From positions 189,861,140-189,925,139 of the forward strand of contig NC_089493.1 of the NCBI RefSeq assembly GCF_036850765.1: a DNA stretch of 64,000 nt, read 5' to 3'. The translations under genes and the position numbers were made by a program. The notes under the pieces were generated by a model, which was given only the letters and a program-made list of their open reading frames with translations, did not search any database and was not told the origin of the DNA. This document shows, piece after piece, positions 10,988 to 21,930 of this stretch. Position 1 is the first letter of the stretch, and each line of letters begins with the position of its first letter. This stretch comes from Saccopteryx bilineata. Taxonomy: Eukaryota; Chordata; Mammalia; Chiroptera; Emballonuridae.

Positions 10988-11375
10988 CAGGGGTCTCAAA
11001 CTCAACTCAGCATGTGGGCCGCAGAGCAAGATCACAGCCATTCGGCGGGCCGCACTAGGTCTACAAAAGGCAACTGTTACGCAACACTTTTCTCACTGCA
11101 GTTGAAAACCAAAAAAAATCAGTACAACAAGCACAATCGTACATGCAGTTTACTCAGTGCCACAAAACGACCAGAAACTGTAGTTTGCATCACAACTGCT
11201 GTTAACTAAGCTAATATCTAGCTAGGATGCTAGAGAAATGAAAAATACAAGTAGGCCCCTAGGCTTACTTAATTTTATCCAAAATATTTTGAACTTCGTG
11301 GATTAGTCTGCAGGCTGCACAAAATTGTTTGGCGGGCCGCATGCGGCCCGCGGGCCGCGAGTTTTGAGACCCCTG
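10988..11375 (-). mobile_element. Non-autonomous hAT element, copy 2 (388 bp)
   Basis: Same family as 7846-8214 in opposite orientation. It starts CAGGGGTCTCAAACTC and ends GACCCCTG. A perfect 8-bp target duplication, CTCTATGC, lies at 10980-10987 and 11376-11383. The body matches the reverse complement of copy 1 closely across most of its length, including the AAGCTAATATCTAGCTAGGA stretch. No transposase is encoded. Confidence 0.95.
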
Positions 11376-11383
11376 CTCTATGC

Positions 11384-12300
11384 AAATCGCTATCTTCATT
11401 TTATGAGCATGAAGTTAACACATATAGCATCTTACTATCTTAAGTGTCCAGTCTGCTTTTAGGGAATATTTGGGTCCGAGGCCTTCTACATCTCAGGTGT
11501 GAGCCTGCTGGTGTTGGCCAAATGCCCAGAGGATAGATTGATTCCTGAAGGAGGGAGAATGACAGTGTCTATAGTTTAGAAGCCACTCAGGGCCCTGTCT
11601 GGAGGCTCCCCAGAGCTAAGAGCCCATGGGAGATGACACACTTCCCTGGGACCCCAGAGAGGTGGCAGCAGAAAACCAAGCAATGTGCCCCTGGATTCTC
11701 CCAAACCCGTAGGGCTGACGGGTCGACTGGGACTAGGGTATTCCCGGTGGGGCCTCACAGACAGGTGATTGCCGGCCGTTTTCCTGCCAGGCTGCACTCT
11801 AGTGGGGAAGTCACTGGGGGGGGGGGTGCAGGTCATGAGCAGGACTGAGCGGCCAGGATGAGAGGCAGTCTAGAGCGGAGACCTCGGACCAGGCCTGGTG
11901 TTCCGGCCCCCAGGCTGAGGGTCCCGCTGGTGGACTGAAGACTGCGGGCTGCCATCAAAGGCTGCCCAGGGAGTCAGGGTACAGGCTTGCTTATAAGTAG
12001 TGACCCCTGGGGTCCCCCATGTTGTCTCTTTGTGGACCGATGGTCCAGAGATCACAGACTCAAATGCATCAGGATTACCCAGGTTAATTAAATAAGTAAG
12101 TCAGGTTGAATGTGGGCAATGCAAGTACTGAGGGGGTGAGCTGGGGAAACGCAGAGCCCGGCTAGATTCACGTCCCCCAAGTTACAAACAAGTAACCCTC
12201 CGTGCCGGCCAACAGAGCTCTCCAATCAGGGCCAACAGAGCACTTCAAAGCAGGGCTGAAGCGAGCCGAGGCCAAGCCCCCTCCAGGGGAAACCTGCTAG
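11384..12300. other. Single-copy intron with a small MER5-like scrap
   Basis: Mostly unremarkable. Around 12040-12095 the text ACTCAAATGCATCAGGATTACC resembles a MER5-type fragment. No exon signal. Confidence 0.4.
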
Positions 12301-12305
12301 TTCCA

Positions 12306-12598
12306 GGACAGCCTTCTCCCATAGAAATACAGCACGGAACACCGGGGCGATTTAAATTTTTCATTAGCTGCATTAAAAACACTGTAAGTGAACAGTTGAA
12401 ATTAGTTTTAGTGTTTTAATTAACCCAATATATCCAAAGTATTATCATTCCAACGTGTAATCGGTATACAATTATTAACGAGATGCTTTCCTTTTTTTTT
12501 TATATATACCAGGTCTTGGGAATCTAGTGTGTTCCTTCCATACAACTCCATTCAGACAGGCCACGTCTCAAGGGCTCAGTGACCACGCAGGGCTGGAG
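12306..12598 (+). mobile_element. Ancient Charlie-like hAT remnant, copy 1
   Basis: It begins near CTTCTCCCATAGAAATAC and runs through TTAACCCAATATATCCAAAG, ATTATCATTCCAACGTGTAATC and CCACGTCTCAAGGGCTCAGTG. A second member of the same family is at 36680-37062. In memory this is a eutherian hAT-Charlie family whose tips read CAGTGCTGTCCAATAGAA; I leave the exact name open. Confidence 0.7.
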
Positions 12599-15408
12599 CC
12601 TGTTACACCGGACAGGGCAGGTGCAGAATAGGGCCGGGGGCTGGACGCTGTAGCCATCTACATGCCCACTCACTGCCCAGAGAGGGAGAGAGTCTTAGAT
12701 GATGTTGGAACCAAGCTGACGAAGCCCAACGTGGGGCTCTGGGGGTTTGGGGTCTGTGACAGAAAATACGAGGGGAGCCAGGCAAGGTAGAAACCTCCGC
12801 ATCAAGGGAAGCAAGCCATGGGCTGTGCTAGTCCAGTTGCTTGGCCATCCTTTCTGTGAGCGGAGAACCTCCCCGTATCCACGGGACGTAGTGTGACTCT
12901 TTCTGAACCAAATCCTTCAGGGCTGGCACGGTTAAGAAACACTTCCAGTCCAAACAGAGGCTTTCTTCACTTAGTTACCACAGGCAACGCCAACTCAGGC
13001 TCTTTACGTCCGCCAAACAGCATTATAACTGACGGATCATCTCCAGCGAACGGTGCAGGGGCTGAGAGCTTCTCAACAGCTCGCTGATCCCCGGCATGAT
13101 CACAGTGTAGCGACAAGGCAGTTCTGTTAGACGGGATCGGGGAGCTCCCAGGACCAGCCCAGTTGCGCCTTCTGTTCTGGTTCAGACTTCCCCGCGTGAC
13201 AGAGTCGTCCAGGAAACATCCTCAGGAGCCCAACGGCAAGCATCTGACTCAAGTCCCTGCATCCATCACCACGTACCATTTGCGGGTACAGCTGTGACGT
13301 CGGTGTCCTTAGATAGTGTGCAGAGATCTGATGCTGACGATCATCTGATCGTGGGATCTAATTTTGTATCTGAGATAAGTCTTCTGCAATTTTTAGGTCC
13401 AATGAGATGTTTTGGTTTAATCTCCCAATCTTGGTTGGGGGGTGGTGGGGGTCCACCTAGTTCAAAAGGATGGAGACTAATGGTTTTTCTGTTTTTTTTT
13501 TCTTCTTTTCTGTGTTTGAAGCTACATGTCAGCCCAGTGGAGTTTGGGAAAGGGAGCCTATTTCTGTGCCGCCCACCCCCCTCCTGGGCGGACACACTGT
13601 CCCCACCCGGCCTTCCCCTCTGTCCCTCCCCCTTGGCAGCCCTCTGAGGCTTTCATCCCTAATTTGATTGTCGTAGCTGACACTGTCGGTCTGAAATCCA
13701 GTAGCATGTCTAATGCTGGCTGGACAAGGGGGAACGCAGGGGGAGCAGGAGGAGGCAAAGTCATCTCGAGAAGTAGTTTTATGTAAATCGATCCTCTGGC
13801 CTAAAGCTGGAGCCAAAGCATTTGCTGATTAATTGGAGACGCGTCCTTGCTCCCGTGCCTTCTTCTTCGGAGAGGCGGCCCAAACGGAGCCCTCTCTTCT
13901 GTACAAAGACATGCCCATACCAGGCAGCTTTCGCCATTAGGAGATGAAACCTCGTGAACGAGGAGGCGGCGGTGGGGGTACCAGGGCCGCGTTTATGTAA
14001 TTGTTCTGAAATGAAGTGTGTGCGTCTGTCCGGCTTCTAGATTCATCACTGCCCTGGACACCCGTGTGTACCTCCCGGAGGGTGGCCCGATAGCCACAGG
14101 TCCGAGGCCTGATATCCCCACAGACGGAGATCTGCTTGTGCGAAAATTAAGGGGGCAGAGAGTGTGCTTTCTAACATGTTTTTCTGGTGGATGCCAAGAC
14201 TGTGTTTCCAGTTCCCACTTTGGCCCATTTTGGTTGGCCTCGGGGAAGAGGAAGTTGAGTTGGTGATGGACACAGTCCCTTTCTCATATCCCTCTTAACT
14301 CTGCCGAAAAAGAAGGCTCAAGCAAAATGTCAGATCGTCCAGCAATGCTTGGTCCTTGAACTCAGTAGCTGTCCCAGGGCATGGTCGAATAGGGCTCGGC
14401 CAGAAAGCTAAAGGAGAATTAGGGGCCTGGGCACAGGTAAAAGTGAGTTGGGAAATGGTGAGTCTGTTTGCTAAACTCCATGCTGATGAAGGTCAAGCCC
14501 GTTAAGGTGACACAGTTGTTCCCACTGGCACCGTCACTAAATTATTAGTTTCTCATGGTCAGAGATTTTTGCTGAGCAGAAGGCCTGACACATAGCTTAA
14601 AACATATATGTTGAATGGATACAAAAATAAGTGAAGATGATTCCATGCCATTGCCAGGTTCATGGGTCATGAAGAATAAATCTCAAGCTATGAGGATCCC
14701 CCTGCCCAAGTCCATTTTGATCCTTTAGATTATAAAGAGCTCTTGCCCTATTCCTCCATCCTTCTAGCTCTGTCTCCTGGGTGGCAGGTCATGCTTGAGA
14801 ACCAAGGCCACTAGCACAGGCTTGTGTTCTGAGGAACCCAGCTAATCTCCGACTGGGAGAGGCTGAGTGAGCTAAGCTGAGGCCTGGGAACAAGCAGGTA
14901 CGCTGGGAGCTTGGTGAAGCAGATCTCAGAGAGTCCTGAAACCTGGCGGACAGCGTAGCAGCAGATCTGGAGATGGATTTGATCCAGCAAAGGGCCGTGT
15001 GCCTGACAACGTCTCATCTCCAAGAACAACCCCTCCTTTCCCCGTTTCTGGACTCCGGCACAGGATAATATGGATGATGAAACTCCGGGTACAGAAGGAG
15101 ACACATTTTAGCAACGAGCTGCGGCTGCTATTCGGTAAAAGGCGAAAGATTTATACAATATGAAGAGAAACAAGAATATAGCAGCTGCTATTTGGAGGGG
15201 ATGATTGGCAGTGAGAAGGCTGTGATTACCTTTGCCACACTCTGCTCTGTGATCAGTCTCTTCCCCGCCAAACTGCGTTGAAGATCTGGAAACCCTTCTG
15301 AGAATGAACAGAAGTCAAACTGGGGGTCAGGGGGGTGGGAGAGAAGGAGGAAGTGGGGAGAAGAGGGGCAGCCCAGAGAGCCAAGGGACCGTGATTTAGG
15401 AGCATTTG
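12599..15408. other. Single-copy intron
   Basis: No exon or named repeat, except a possible L2/MIR tail around 14560-14625 (GGCCTGACACATAGCTTAA then TATGTTGAATGGATAC). A T-rich run lies at 13491-13510. The block 13640-13830, with CCCTAATTTGATTGTCGTAG and GCTGATTAATTGGAGACGCG, has a conserved-element look without proof. Confidence 0.4.
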
Positions 15409-15786
15409 TATTTTTTTTTTTTTGTATTTTTCTGAAGTTGGAAACGGGGAGGCAGTCAGACAGACTCCTGCATGAACCCCACCAGGATCCACCAGGCATG
15501 CCCACCAGGGGGCGATGCTCTGCCCATCTGGGGCGTTGCTCTATTGCAACCAGGGCCATTCTAGTGCCTGAGGCAGAGGCCATGGAGCCATCCTCAGCGC
15601 CCGGGCCAACTTTGCTCCAATGGAGCCTTGGCTGCAGGAGGGGAAGAGAGAGACAGAGAGGAAGGAGAGGGGGAGGGGTGGAGAAGCACATGGGCGCCTC
15701 TCCTGTGTGCCCTGGCCGGGAATTGAACCCGGGACTCCTGCACGCCAGGCCGACATTCTACCATTGAGCCAACCGGCCAGGGCCTA
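15409..15786 (-). mobile_element. Bat tRNA-derived SINE, type A
   Basis: On the minus strand this reads GGCCCTGGCCGGTTGGCTCA with an A-box-like tRNA head, a GGTTCAATTCC B box, a C/T-rich middle and a TTCAGAAAAA tail that appears as a T run at 15411-15423. Target duplications are ATTTAGGAGCATTTG (15394-15408) and ATTTGGGAGCATTTG (15787-15801). Near-consensus CTCF core at 15502-15516 (plus). Frames in it come from the SINE. Confidence 0.95.
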
Positions 15787-15801
15787 ATTTGGGAGCATTT
15801 G

Positions 15802-16969
15802 AAGCCACTTCCTAATTCGTCTCCCTATAACCTTCAACATGATTATGAAGAAAGGATTCTTTGAACCCCCCTCTGTTCCCCCCTGTGCGTGTTGACCCTA
15901 AGAGTCATGCCCTGTAGACGGAACAACCCCTCCCTTCTCCAGGGATACGGTCCTGGGACTGCCCTTCTGCGATCCGCTCTGTTTTACTGAGGATATGCCG
16001 ACGTGCCAGCCTGCCAGGGGGGATGGTGGGTGGGTGAGTGGCTGGGCGGCCGGTGGGGACAGATGGTGCCTTGGGCTGCAGCTGCCCAGAGGCTGGGACT
16101 TGGAATGCAGAGCTGCAGCTCCAGGGACTGTGGCTTGTATATGCCCGTTCTTTCCTGTAACTCTTCAAGATCCGCATTCAATAACCGGAACCTCCACGGT
16201 GAAGGTGAGAGGCTATCCTGAGGCCGTTGGCCGAGGAAATCAATACGGCTTCAGAAAGGCTCGAAATTATCTTCTACCGAAGCCTGGAAGCAATTCAGCA
16301 AGGGCCAGCCGGGCACGCCGAGTTGCAAGGCCAGCTTGGCGAAGCGAGCGCTGAAGTGTGTAGCAGCTTAAGCCGCTTAGCTATGGTAATACCACAGACA
16401 GTGTCTCGCCTCACAACACCCCGCACGCACTCCGTACTGTTCCGTTCAAAACAATGATAGATACTGCTAATATCACCCACCCGGGGATGTCCTGGTATTG
16501 ACCGCAGGGGAGTAAGTGCTGTTCTCTTGCATTGATATAGAAAACGGATGTCCATTTATATAAAAATGGATACAGTTCAACAGATCTACACCAAGTTTGA
16601 GGTTAACAAGAATATTTAATCCCAGACCTGCTTCTGGCCACGTGGCTTGAGAAGCACTAGGAACGGGAATGTGAGCGCTGGAGGACCCAGCGGACTGCGA
16701 AGACGGGACGAGTCAGCAACACGTGTGAGGCTGTTGCCGCTCATCTTACGCCAAAGACAATAAAAGAGGAAAGGCCGGACGTGACGGGAGGCGGGGCACA
16801 GAGAGAAGGGACAAGGGGAGATTTCTTCGACGGCACCCCCCCACCCCTGTGCCTCCCTGAGCCTGATCACTGACCACAGCCCGAGCCACACTCTTCCTGG
16901 TAGCCCCCCTCCTTTTTACCTGACCCCAAAAGTCCTGCGTGTGGCCAGGATCCCGTGAGGCGCTGAGGG
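15802..16969. other. Single-copy intron
   Basis: No gene. The stretch 16130-16620 has few repeat traits and contains CAGCTTAAGCCGCTTAGC and TATGGTAATACCACAGACAG; it could be constrained, but I cannot test it. Confidence 0.35.
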
Positions 16970-17205
16970 ACAGTATTAAAAGCAGGGTTCGGGAGCCTAG
17001 AAGACCTTGGTATGAACTCCAACTCTGCCTCTTGCTAGAGGTGTGGCTTTGCACGAGGAGATTAGCCCATCTGAGCCTCGGTTCTCCCCACTGCAACATG
17101 GGAACAATGAATATACTTCCGTCAGGGAATTAGGAAATGCCTTGTGAATTTAGAGCTTTTTGTATGCTACCTGGCTTTAAAAGCACTTCATAAATGCTAA
17201 TTCTT
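16970..17205 (+). repeat. MIR SINE remnant
   Basis: Plus-strand MIR: CCAACTCTGCCTCTTGCTAG, then GGTGTGGCTTTGCA, CTGAGCCTCGGTTCTCCC, CATGGGAACAATGAATATAC and a TAAAAGCACTTCATAAATGC tail. A fairly complete copy. Confidence 0.85.
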
Positions 17206-18185
17206 TTTGAGTGATCGCATCTGTTCAAGTCTGCCTTCAAACGCTGTGAGTAGAAGACAAGAAAATCCATGCAAATTCCTTGGCCCGGAGAATATCACAC
17301 AGGCCCGGAGAATAACTCTAAAACTATAAAGCAGCAATTCCGGGTCAAGTTTCAACACCACGGAAAGCAGTCATTGAGTTTCCCTGGTTCCTATAGGAAT
17401 CGACCAGGCTCTCCCCCAGGATGGAGAGGATGTGGTAGCAAAGACGGGGACGTAGGTTAAAGCCACCCGGCTTCTCTGTCCACCCCCCAGGACGCTGGCT
17501 GGGAACAGAGGACGGTGCAGCATCTGCTGTGCACAGGCCAAGCCGGCAGGAGGCTTCCACAGAGAGGCGGGAAGAGGACAGCTGAGGTGGCTGGTGGGCA
17601 GCTGGGAGGAGCTCAGATCACAGCCCGGGCAGGGGAGGCTGGGAAGTGGCCTCACCCCACACACAGGTTCTGAGCTGAGAGCACAGTATGGATCCTGCCC
17701 GCTCTGCACAGACTCAGGACGAGTCAGAGAGCCCCTCCCTCCTCCTTCCAAAGGAAGCCCGGGACCTGAGCAGCCAGGGCGTCCAGAACCGGGCAGGAAA
17801 CAGCCCTAGGAAAGAGGTCCATCCAGCGGGGGTAGGAGAGTTGAATTTGCTACTAAAGCAAATTCCCTGGCTGTCCTCACTACCCTGTAAACACTGTCCT
17901 GGGGCTTACATTTCAACGAGGGGTCATCATTAGTAGGGTGACTACGGTGTTCTCACAGAGTTCGGTGCTGTGGGTCAAAGCTAAGAGAATGAGAAGACAC
18001 TATCCGTGGGAGACACGACAGCAGTATGATTCCACCTGAGCACATAGACCCCGATGCTCGAGGCAAGATGTGTCTGCCCTCTTGACTATCCTCAAACCCA
18101 GTGGAGGCCCCGAGGCCTCTCCAGGACCGAGGGGATGGAACGGAAAGTCTGCCTCTGGGTGACAGAGCGGGGGGCTGAGTCAGTG
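17206..18185. other. Single-copy intron
   Basis: No exon or recognised repeat. CCCAGGCCCGGAGAATA-like text occurs twice near 17281-17310 (GGCCCGGAGAATA), a 22-bp local duplication. Confidence 0.4.
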
Positions 18186-18303
18186 AACGAGAGAGACCTG
18201 CAAAGTCAGCTGTAGATGGGCTGGAGAGCCCAAGTGGGGAAGGAGATAGACAGACAGACACAGATCAATACAGAGGTAAGAGAGGGAGACCAAAAGGCAG
18301 AGG

Positions 18304-18341
<38 letters not shown>

Positions 18342-18640
18342 CAAGGAAAGAGAAAGATTGAGAGAGGGAAAGACAGACAGGCAGAGAAACAAAGGACAAG
18401 AGGGAGAGAGCAAGGAAGACTGACTTGGTGAGACAGAGAATAAAACTAGAGGAAACAAAGGAAAAGAGAAAGTCCGAGGGACACACAGCCGCCCAGAGAC
18501 AGCGACAGAGGAGACGCACAGGGAAAGGGAGGCACAGCTATGAGACCCGGAGACACAGGGTGAGACAGGCGCACAGACACACGGAAGAGCAGACAGAAGG
18601 GGACGGGCTGGGGGAACACGTGGAAGAAGATCTGGGGAAG
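18186..18640. repeat. Purine-rich low-complexity tract with (GA)n
   Basis: About 450 bases of AGACAG, GAGAGA and GGAAAG text. A pure GA run lies at about 18309-18341. Long minus-strand frames rich in S, L and P across it (for example 18180-18719) come from composition. Such mirror-type purine tracts can form triplexes. Confidence 0.85.
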
Positions 18641-18749
18641 CCAGGAGGGTTTGTGAGGCTGGGAAAGGTTCCTCCCTGAAAGGCGCAGCTTCGAGGCTTC
18701 CCCAGGACGAGAGGACCAATCATGGGAGGGGTCCGAGGTCTGCTCTGGG

Positions 18750-18909
18750 GACAAGGCGGTGTCATCTTTGCTGCTGGGACGGCACTGGGCTCAGGCCTCC
18801 GTCCTCCATCCCTGCCTTGTCTGCCAAGACAGGCCCCCAGGGAAAGTCGGCCGGCTCCTCCTAAGCTCCCGGGGTCTCCAGCACCCCAGTCCTTCCCTCG
18901 GCTCCCTCC

Positions 18910-18959
<50 letters not shown>

Positions 18960-19010
18960 TGCGGAAGGCGGCCACGCCTGCGTGAGCGGGGGCGGGGGCG
19001 CTGGCCCAGA
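18750..19010. other. GC-rich block carrying a CAG repeat
   Basis: A local GC-rich stretch in AT-balanced intron. It holds the (CAG)16 run and a following GGGGGCGGGGGCGC box near 18989-19002. CpG content is modest. A frame of 87 codons (18722-18985, plus) crosses it with a 16-glutamine run, and poly-serine and poly-leucine frames overlap it; no domain supports any of them as a gene. Confidence 0.5.
18911..18958. repeat. (CAG)16 trinucleotide repeat
   Basis: Sixteen pure CAG units are flanked by CCTCCG on the left and CTGCGGAAGG on the right, so CCGCAG and CTGCGG form a short inverted pair around the run. It is intronic here; the SLIT3-sense strand carries CTG. Pure repeats of this length are usually polymorphic. 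Confidence 0.97.
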
Positions 19011-19019
19011 GAACTTGCG

Positions 19020-19660
19020 GGGCTTTCAAACTTTTTTACATTACAAAGCGAGTTTTTAAAAGCGCCATAAAATTTCAAGGCACATACTTCATGTTCAAAT
19101 AGCAAGAATATATGGATCTCTGCCCATCCCCTCGTATCTTAAGTTTACCCAGAGGACCATTTTATTTAATTAACTCTGTGCTTTATTAATATAAATATTC
19201 TCCTATTGATCATAAGAGGGCCTGACAGGCACTCAAGCAGGGTATATACATCACCTTCCCCCTGAGCAGGGCCACTTAGAGGAGTAGCTGGCTCGGAGTC
19301 AGGGAGAGTGGCAGGAAGTGGTCCCCTGGGACGGCAGCCGCAGATTAATCTATAGCATTTTTATGGAGGGAGCCATTTTTTTTTTTTTTTTTTTTTTTTA
19401 AGATCCAGCTCCTCGCTCCTCTTAAAGCAGAAAGCATATGGAAATGAGATATGAAAATGGTCTTGGCTTACCCGTATCAATTAAGCATGTCAATACCTTA
19501 ATTAAATCGCTCAACTTAATGAGATTTATACCAATGAATATGGTTTATAGTTATAATAGCTTTTTTGGCCACCGTTCAGAACGTCAAATAAATTGTGAAA
19601 AGGGGATTAAAAAAGGACATAATTGACGTCCTGAACTGAAGCCAGGCTTTTTTTTTCACC
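19020..19660. promoter_or_regulatory. Candidate conserved non-coding element(s)
   Basis: AT-rich, non-repetitive sequence with dense homeodomain-type cores: TATTTAATTAACTCTG, TATCAATTAAGCATG, CCTTAATTAAATCGC, and a TTGATCATAA. It lacks repeat landmarks apart from a T run at 19378-19399. The texture matches deeply conserved developmental enhancers, and SLIT3 introns are long and developmentally regulated. This is inference from composition and needs alignment. Confidence 0.4.
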
Positions 19661-21059
19661 CCCTTCCTTTCTTTCCCTTTCCTTCATGTGGTTTTGGAGA
19701 ATATATATAAAGTAATGGAGCCCTTGATGGACGGGCTTTTCAAGAGCCTTTTCTAGCCTTCAATTCTAATCCTTCTTATCAACTTTTCTAAGCCTCCTGC
19801 CACTGAGCCGGCAGACGCCCTCACTTTCTTCTGGGCCTTTGGAGCCTTGCGTTTTAAATACTCCGCCGCTAGAGGTCCCTGGTACCCCCCACGGAGAGGA
19901 AAATACACCCTGTGCCCTGACGAACAGAACCCCAAACAAAACAGGTTAAAAAGGCACTCTTACTGAGAAGGCCATTACCGTAACATCAAAACACCTGAAC
20001 AGAAGTATTTTTCATCTCTGATGTAACAGCTGGGTTTAAAAGCCCATTTCCTCTTAACTGAACAACGCAGCAAAGAAGGCAAGAGTCCCACTTCTTGAAC
20101 CCCCCCCCCCTTTTTTTTTTTGCTCGGAGCTCTTCTAAATCATTTCTGAATCGATTTACTTCTGCATCAAACTCCAGTCTATTTCCCTAAGGAGAGAAGG
20201 TCTTCTAGCCACGTACAAAGACCAAACGTGAGGATGACATCGTCCGGTGAGCGATGGGGCAGCCCCGCCCCTTCCAGCAAGTCTCAGAAAGTGCAGAGCT
20301 GTGCGCGCGCGCGGCCATGCAGGTTCACAGAGACTATCTAAAACTGGGATTGCGGGGTGGGGGGAAAGATTTGGGGACACTCATCTGAAATACACAAAGG
20401 TATGTTGAGTCTTGGTTAAATACTCCGGTCCTGAAATCTCAGCTGGGCCATTAGGGTGGATGCTGCCCCAAAGCAGGGTGGCAAGTGGCAGGAAGTGGGT
20501 GCCCCTCAGACTTCCGTGCCCCCTTGTTCATGGCGTGTGACCTCACATCCTTTCACCGCCACCCCACTTGCAGCTCCTGGAGAAGGATGGCTCCAAACGG
20601 AGGCTCTGAAGAGAAGCAAGAACCAGTCAGTCCTCCCAGTTTGACCATGATGGGATACCATTCAGAATGAAGCATCTTTGCTCAGAACCCATGATTCTTA
20701 ACACATTTTAGAGCTAAAAGGCTCAGCCTTCTTGGTTTGCAAATGGCAAAACTGAGACCCCAAAGAGAAAAGACCTGTCCGAAGTCACTCAGTCCGGGGC
20801 AACAGCACAGACCCTGCCTTCAGAGAAGGTTCCTGCCCTCTGCATGCGTTGTTTCTGTTTGACGCTAAGGGGGCGGATGGGACGGAGGTTGGGTGCAGTA
20901 GCTGTCATTTTCCCGGTTGCCAGGGAGAACCCGGTTATGTGGCTCAGTGGGTCTTCCCCCCTTTGCTCTCTCTCCGCAACGTGCCCTGCAACAGGCGAAC
21001 AGCCCTCTGAATGCTCCGCCCACATTCAGAATAGATCCGCCCACCCATCCACTCACCCA
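19661..21059. other. Single-copy intron with one MIR-like scrap
   Basis: A C-then-T homopolymer pair lies at 20101-20120. MIR-like text in reverse orientation at 20690-20815 (GCAAATGGCAAAACTGAGACC, then GTCCGAAGTCACTCAGTC). No exon signal. Confidence 0.45.
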
Positions 21060-21240
21060 GCCACAATCATTTACTGAGCAACTGCTATAACGCCAGGCAC
21101 GGTGCTACGCACAGGGATAGGTAGCAAACTAACTCTTGGTTCATGGAGCTTATAAAATTCCACGGAAGACAAAACATAAGCAAGTCATTTTACAGATGCG
21201 CATTTATAACTCAGTTCGACGCTGTGAAGTCTGAGACGCT
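21060..21240 (-). repeat. L2-like remnant
   Basis: Plus-strand text CAATCATTTACTGAGCAACTGC, then ACGCCAGGCACGGTGCTACG, CACAGGGATAGG and TTCATGGAGCTTATAAAATTCC is the reversed 3' part of an ancient L2-class repeat. Confidence 0.65.
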
Positions 21241-21370
21241 TGTGTGGGAGGAATGTATACAGTAGGAGAGCTCAATCCTGCCAGGCAGCCAGAGGAAGTG
21301 CAGCTGCAATGATGACATGAGGGGTGAGCAGGAGACACATAGGGAAGGATATGTGTCGGTGGTGTTGGAG

Positions 21371-21930
21371 CAGTGGTTCTCAAACTACGGGCCCTGGACC
21401 AGCATCGTCTAGGAATCTATTAGAAACGTGACTTCTCAGGTGCAATCCTAGATATTCTGAATCAGAAACTTGGGAGGTTTGGAACAGCTGCCTGTGTTTT
21501 TTCTCCTTGCAAGGAAATACTTGTTTTTATTTTTTTTTAGCAAAAAATTAAAAACCTGCACAAAAGTAGAGGGAACAGTATAATAAATAAATATCAACTT
21601 GAACAATTATCAATGTTTTGCTAATTTTATTTCCTCTAGCCCTACACACAAGGACACACTTATTTTTTTCTTTCTTTCTGGAATATTTTAAAAGCAAATC
21701 TCAGACATCATGTCACTTTGCCCATATATATTTCAGTATTCATTCTGACCAATAAGGACTTTTAATTGAATCGTCTAGCTTTAGTACACCTAACGGAATT
21801 AACGAGTCCTTAAAGTTGGTTCGCAGTCAAGATCTGAAGAGGTCCAGGTGTTGCATTTGAGCCACCTGTTTTAAACAGGTCCCCCGGGGATGCTAATGCA
21901 GGTGGGGGCTTGAGAACCGCCGGTGCAGAG
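21371..21930 (+). mobile_element. MER5-like hAT, split by an old L1 fragment
   Basis: The left part begins GCAGTGGTTCTCAAACTACG and continues GACCAGCATCGTCTAGGAATC. The right part ends GATGCTAATGCAGG then GGGCTTGAGAACCGCCGGTG. Between about 21500 and 21775 lies inserted L1M-type text (CAAATCTCAGACATCATGTC). The tips match the MER5 type of hAT-Charlie element. Confidence 0.75.
21500..21775 (-). mobile_element. Old LINE-1 fragment inside the MER5-like hAT
   Basis: TTTTAAAAGCAAATCTCAGACATCATGTC and ATATTTCAGTATTCATTCTGACCAATAAGGAC follow the reversed 3' UTR pattern of old L1M subfamilies. Boundaries are approximate. Confidence 0.6.

Noticed and set aside
18180..18719. 179-codon minus-strand frame rich in serine, leucine and proline
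   Set aside because: It is the complement of the purine-rich GA/AGACAG tract; low complexity explains it.
18722..18985. 87-codon frame with a 16-glutamine run, resembling a polyglutamine protein
   Set aside because: Only the CAG repeat gives it interest. Flanking residues show no family, and poly-S and poly-L frames overlap equally well.
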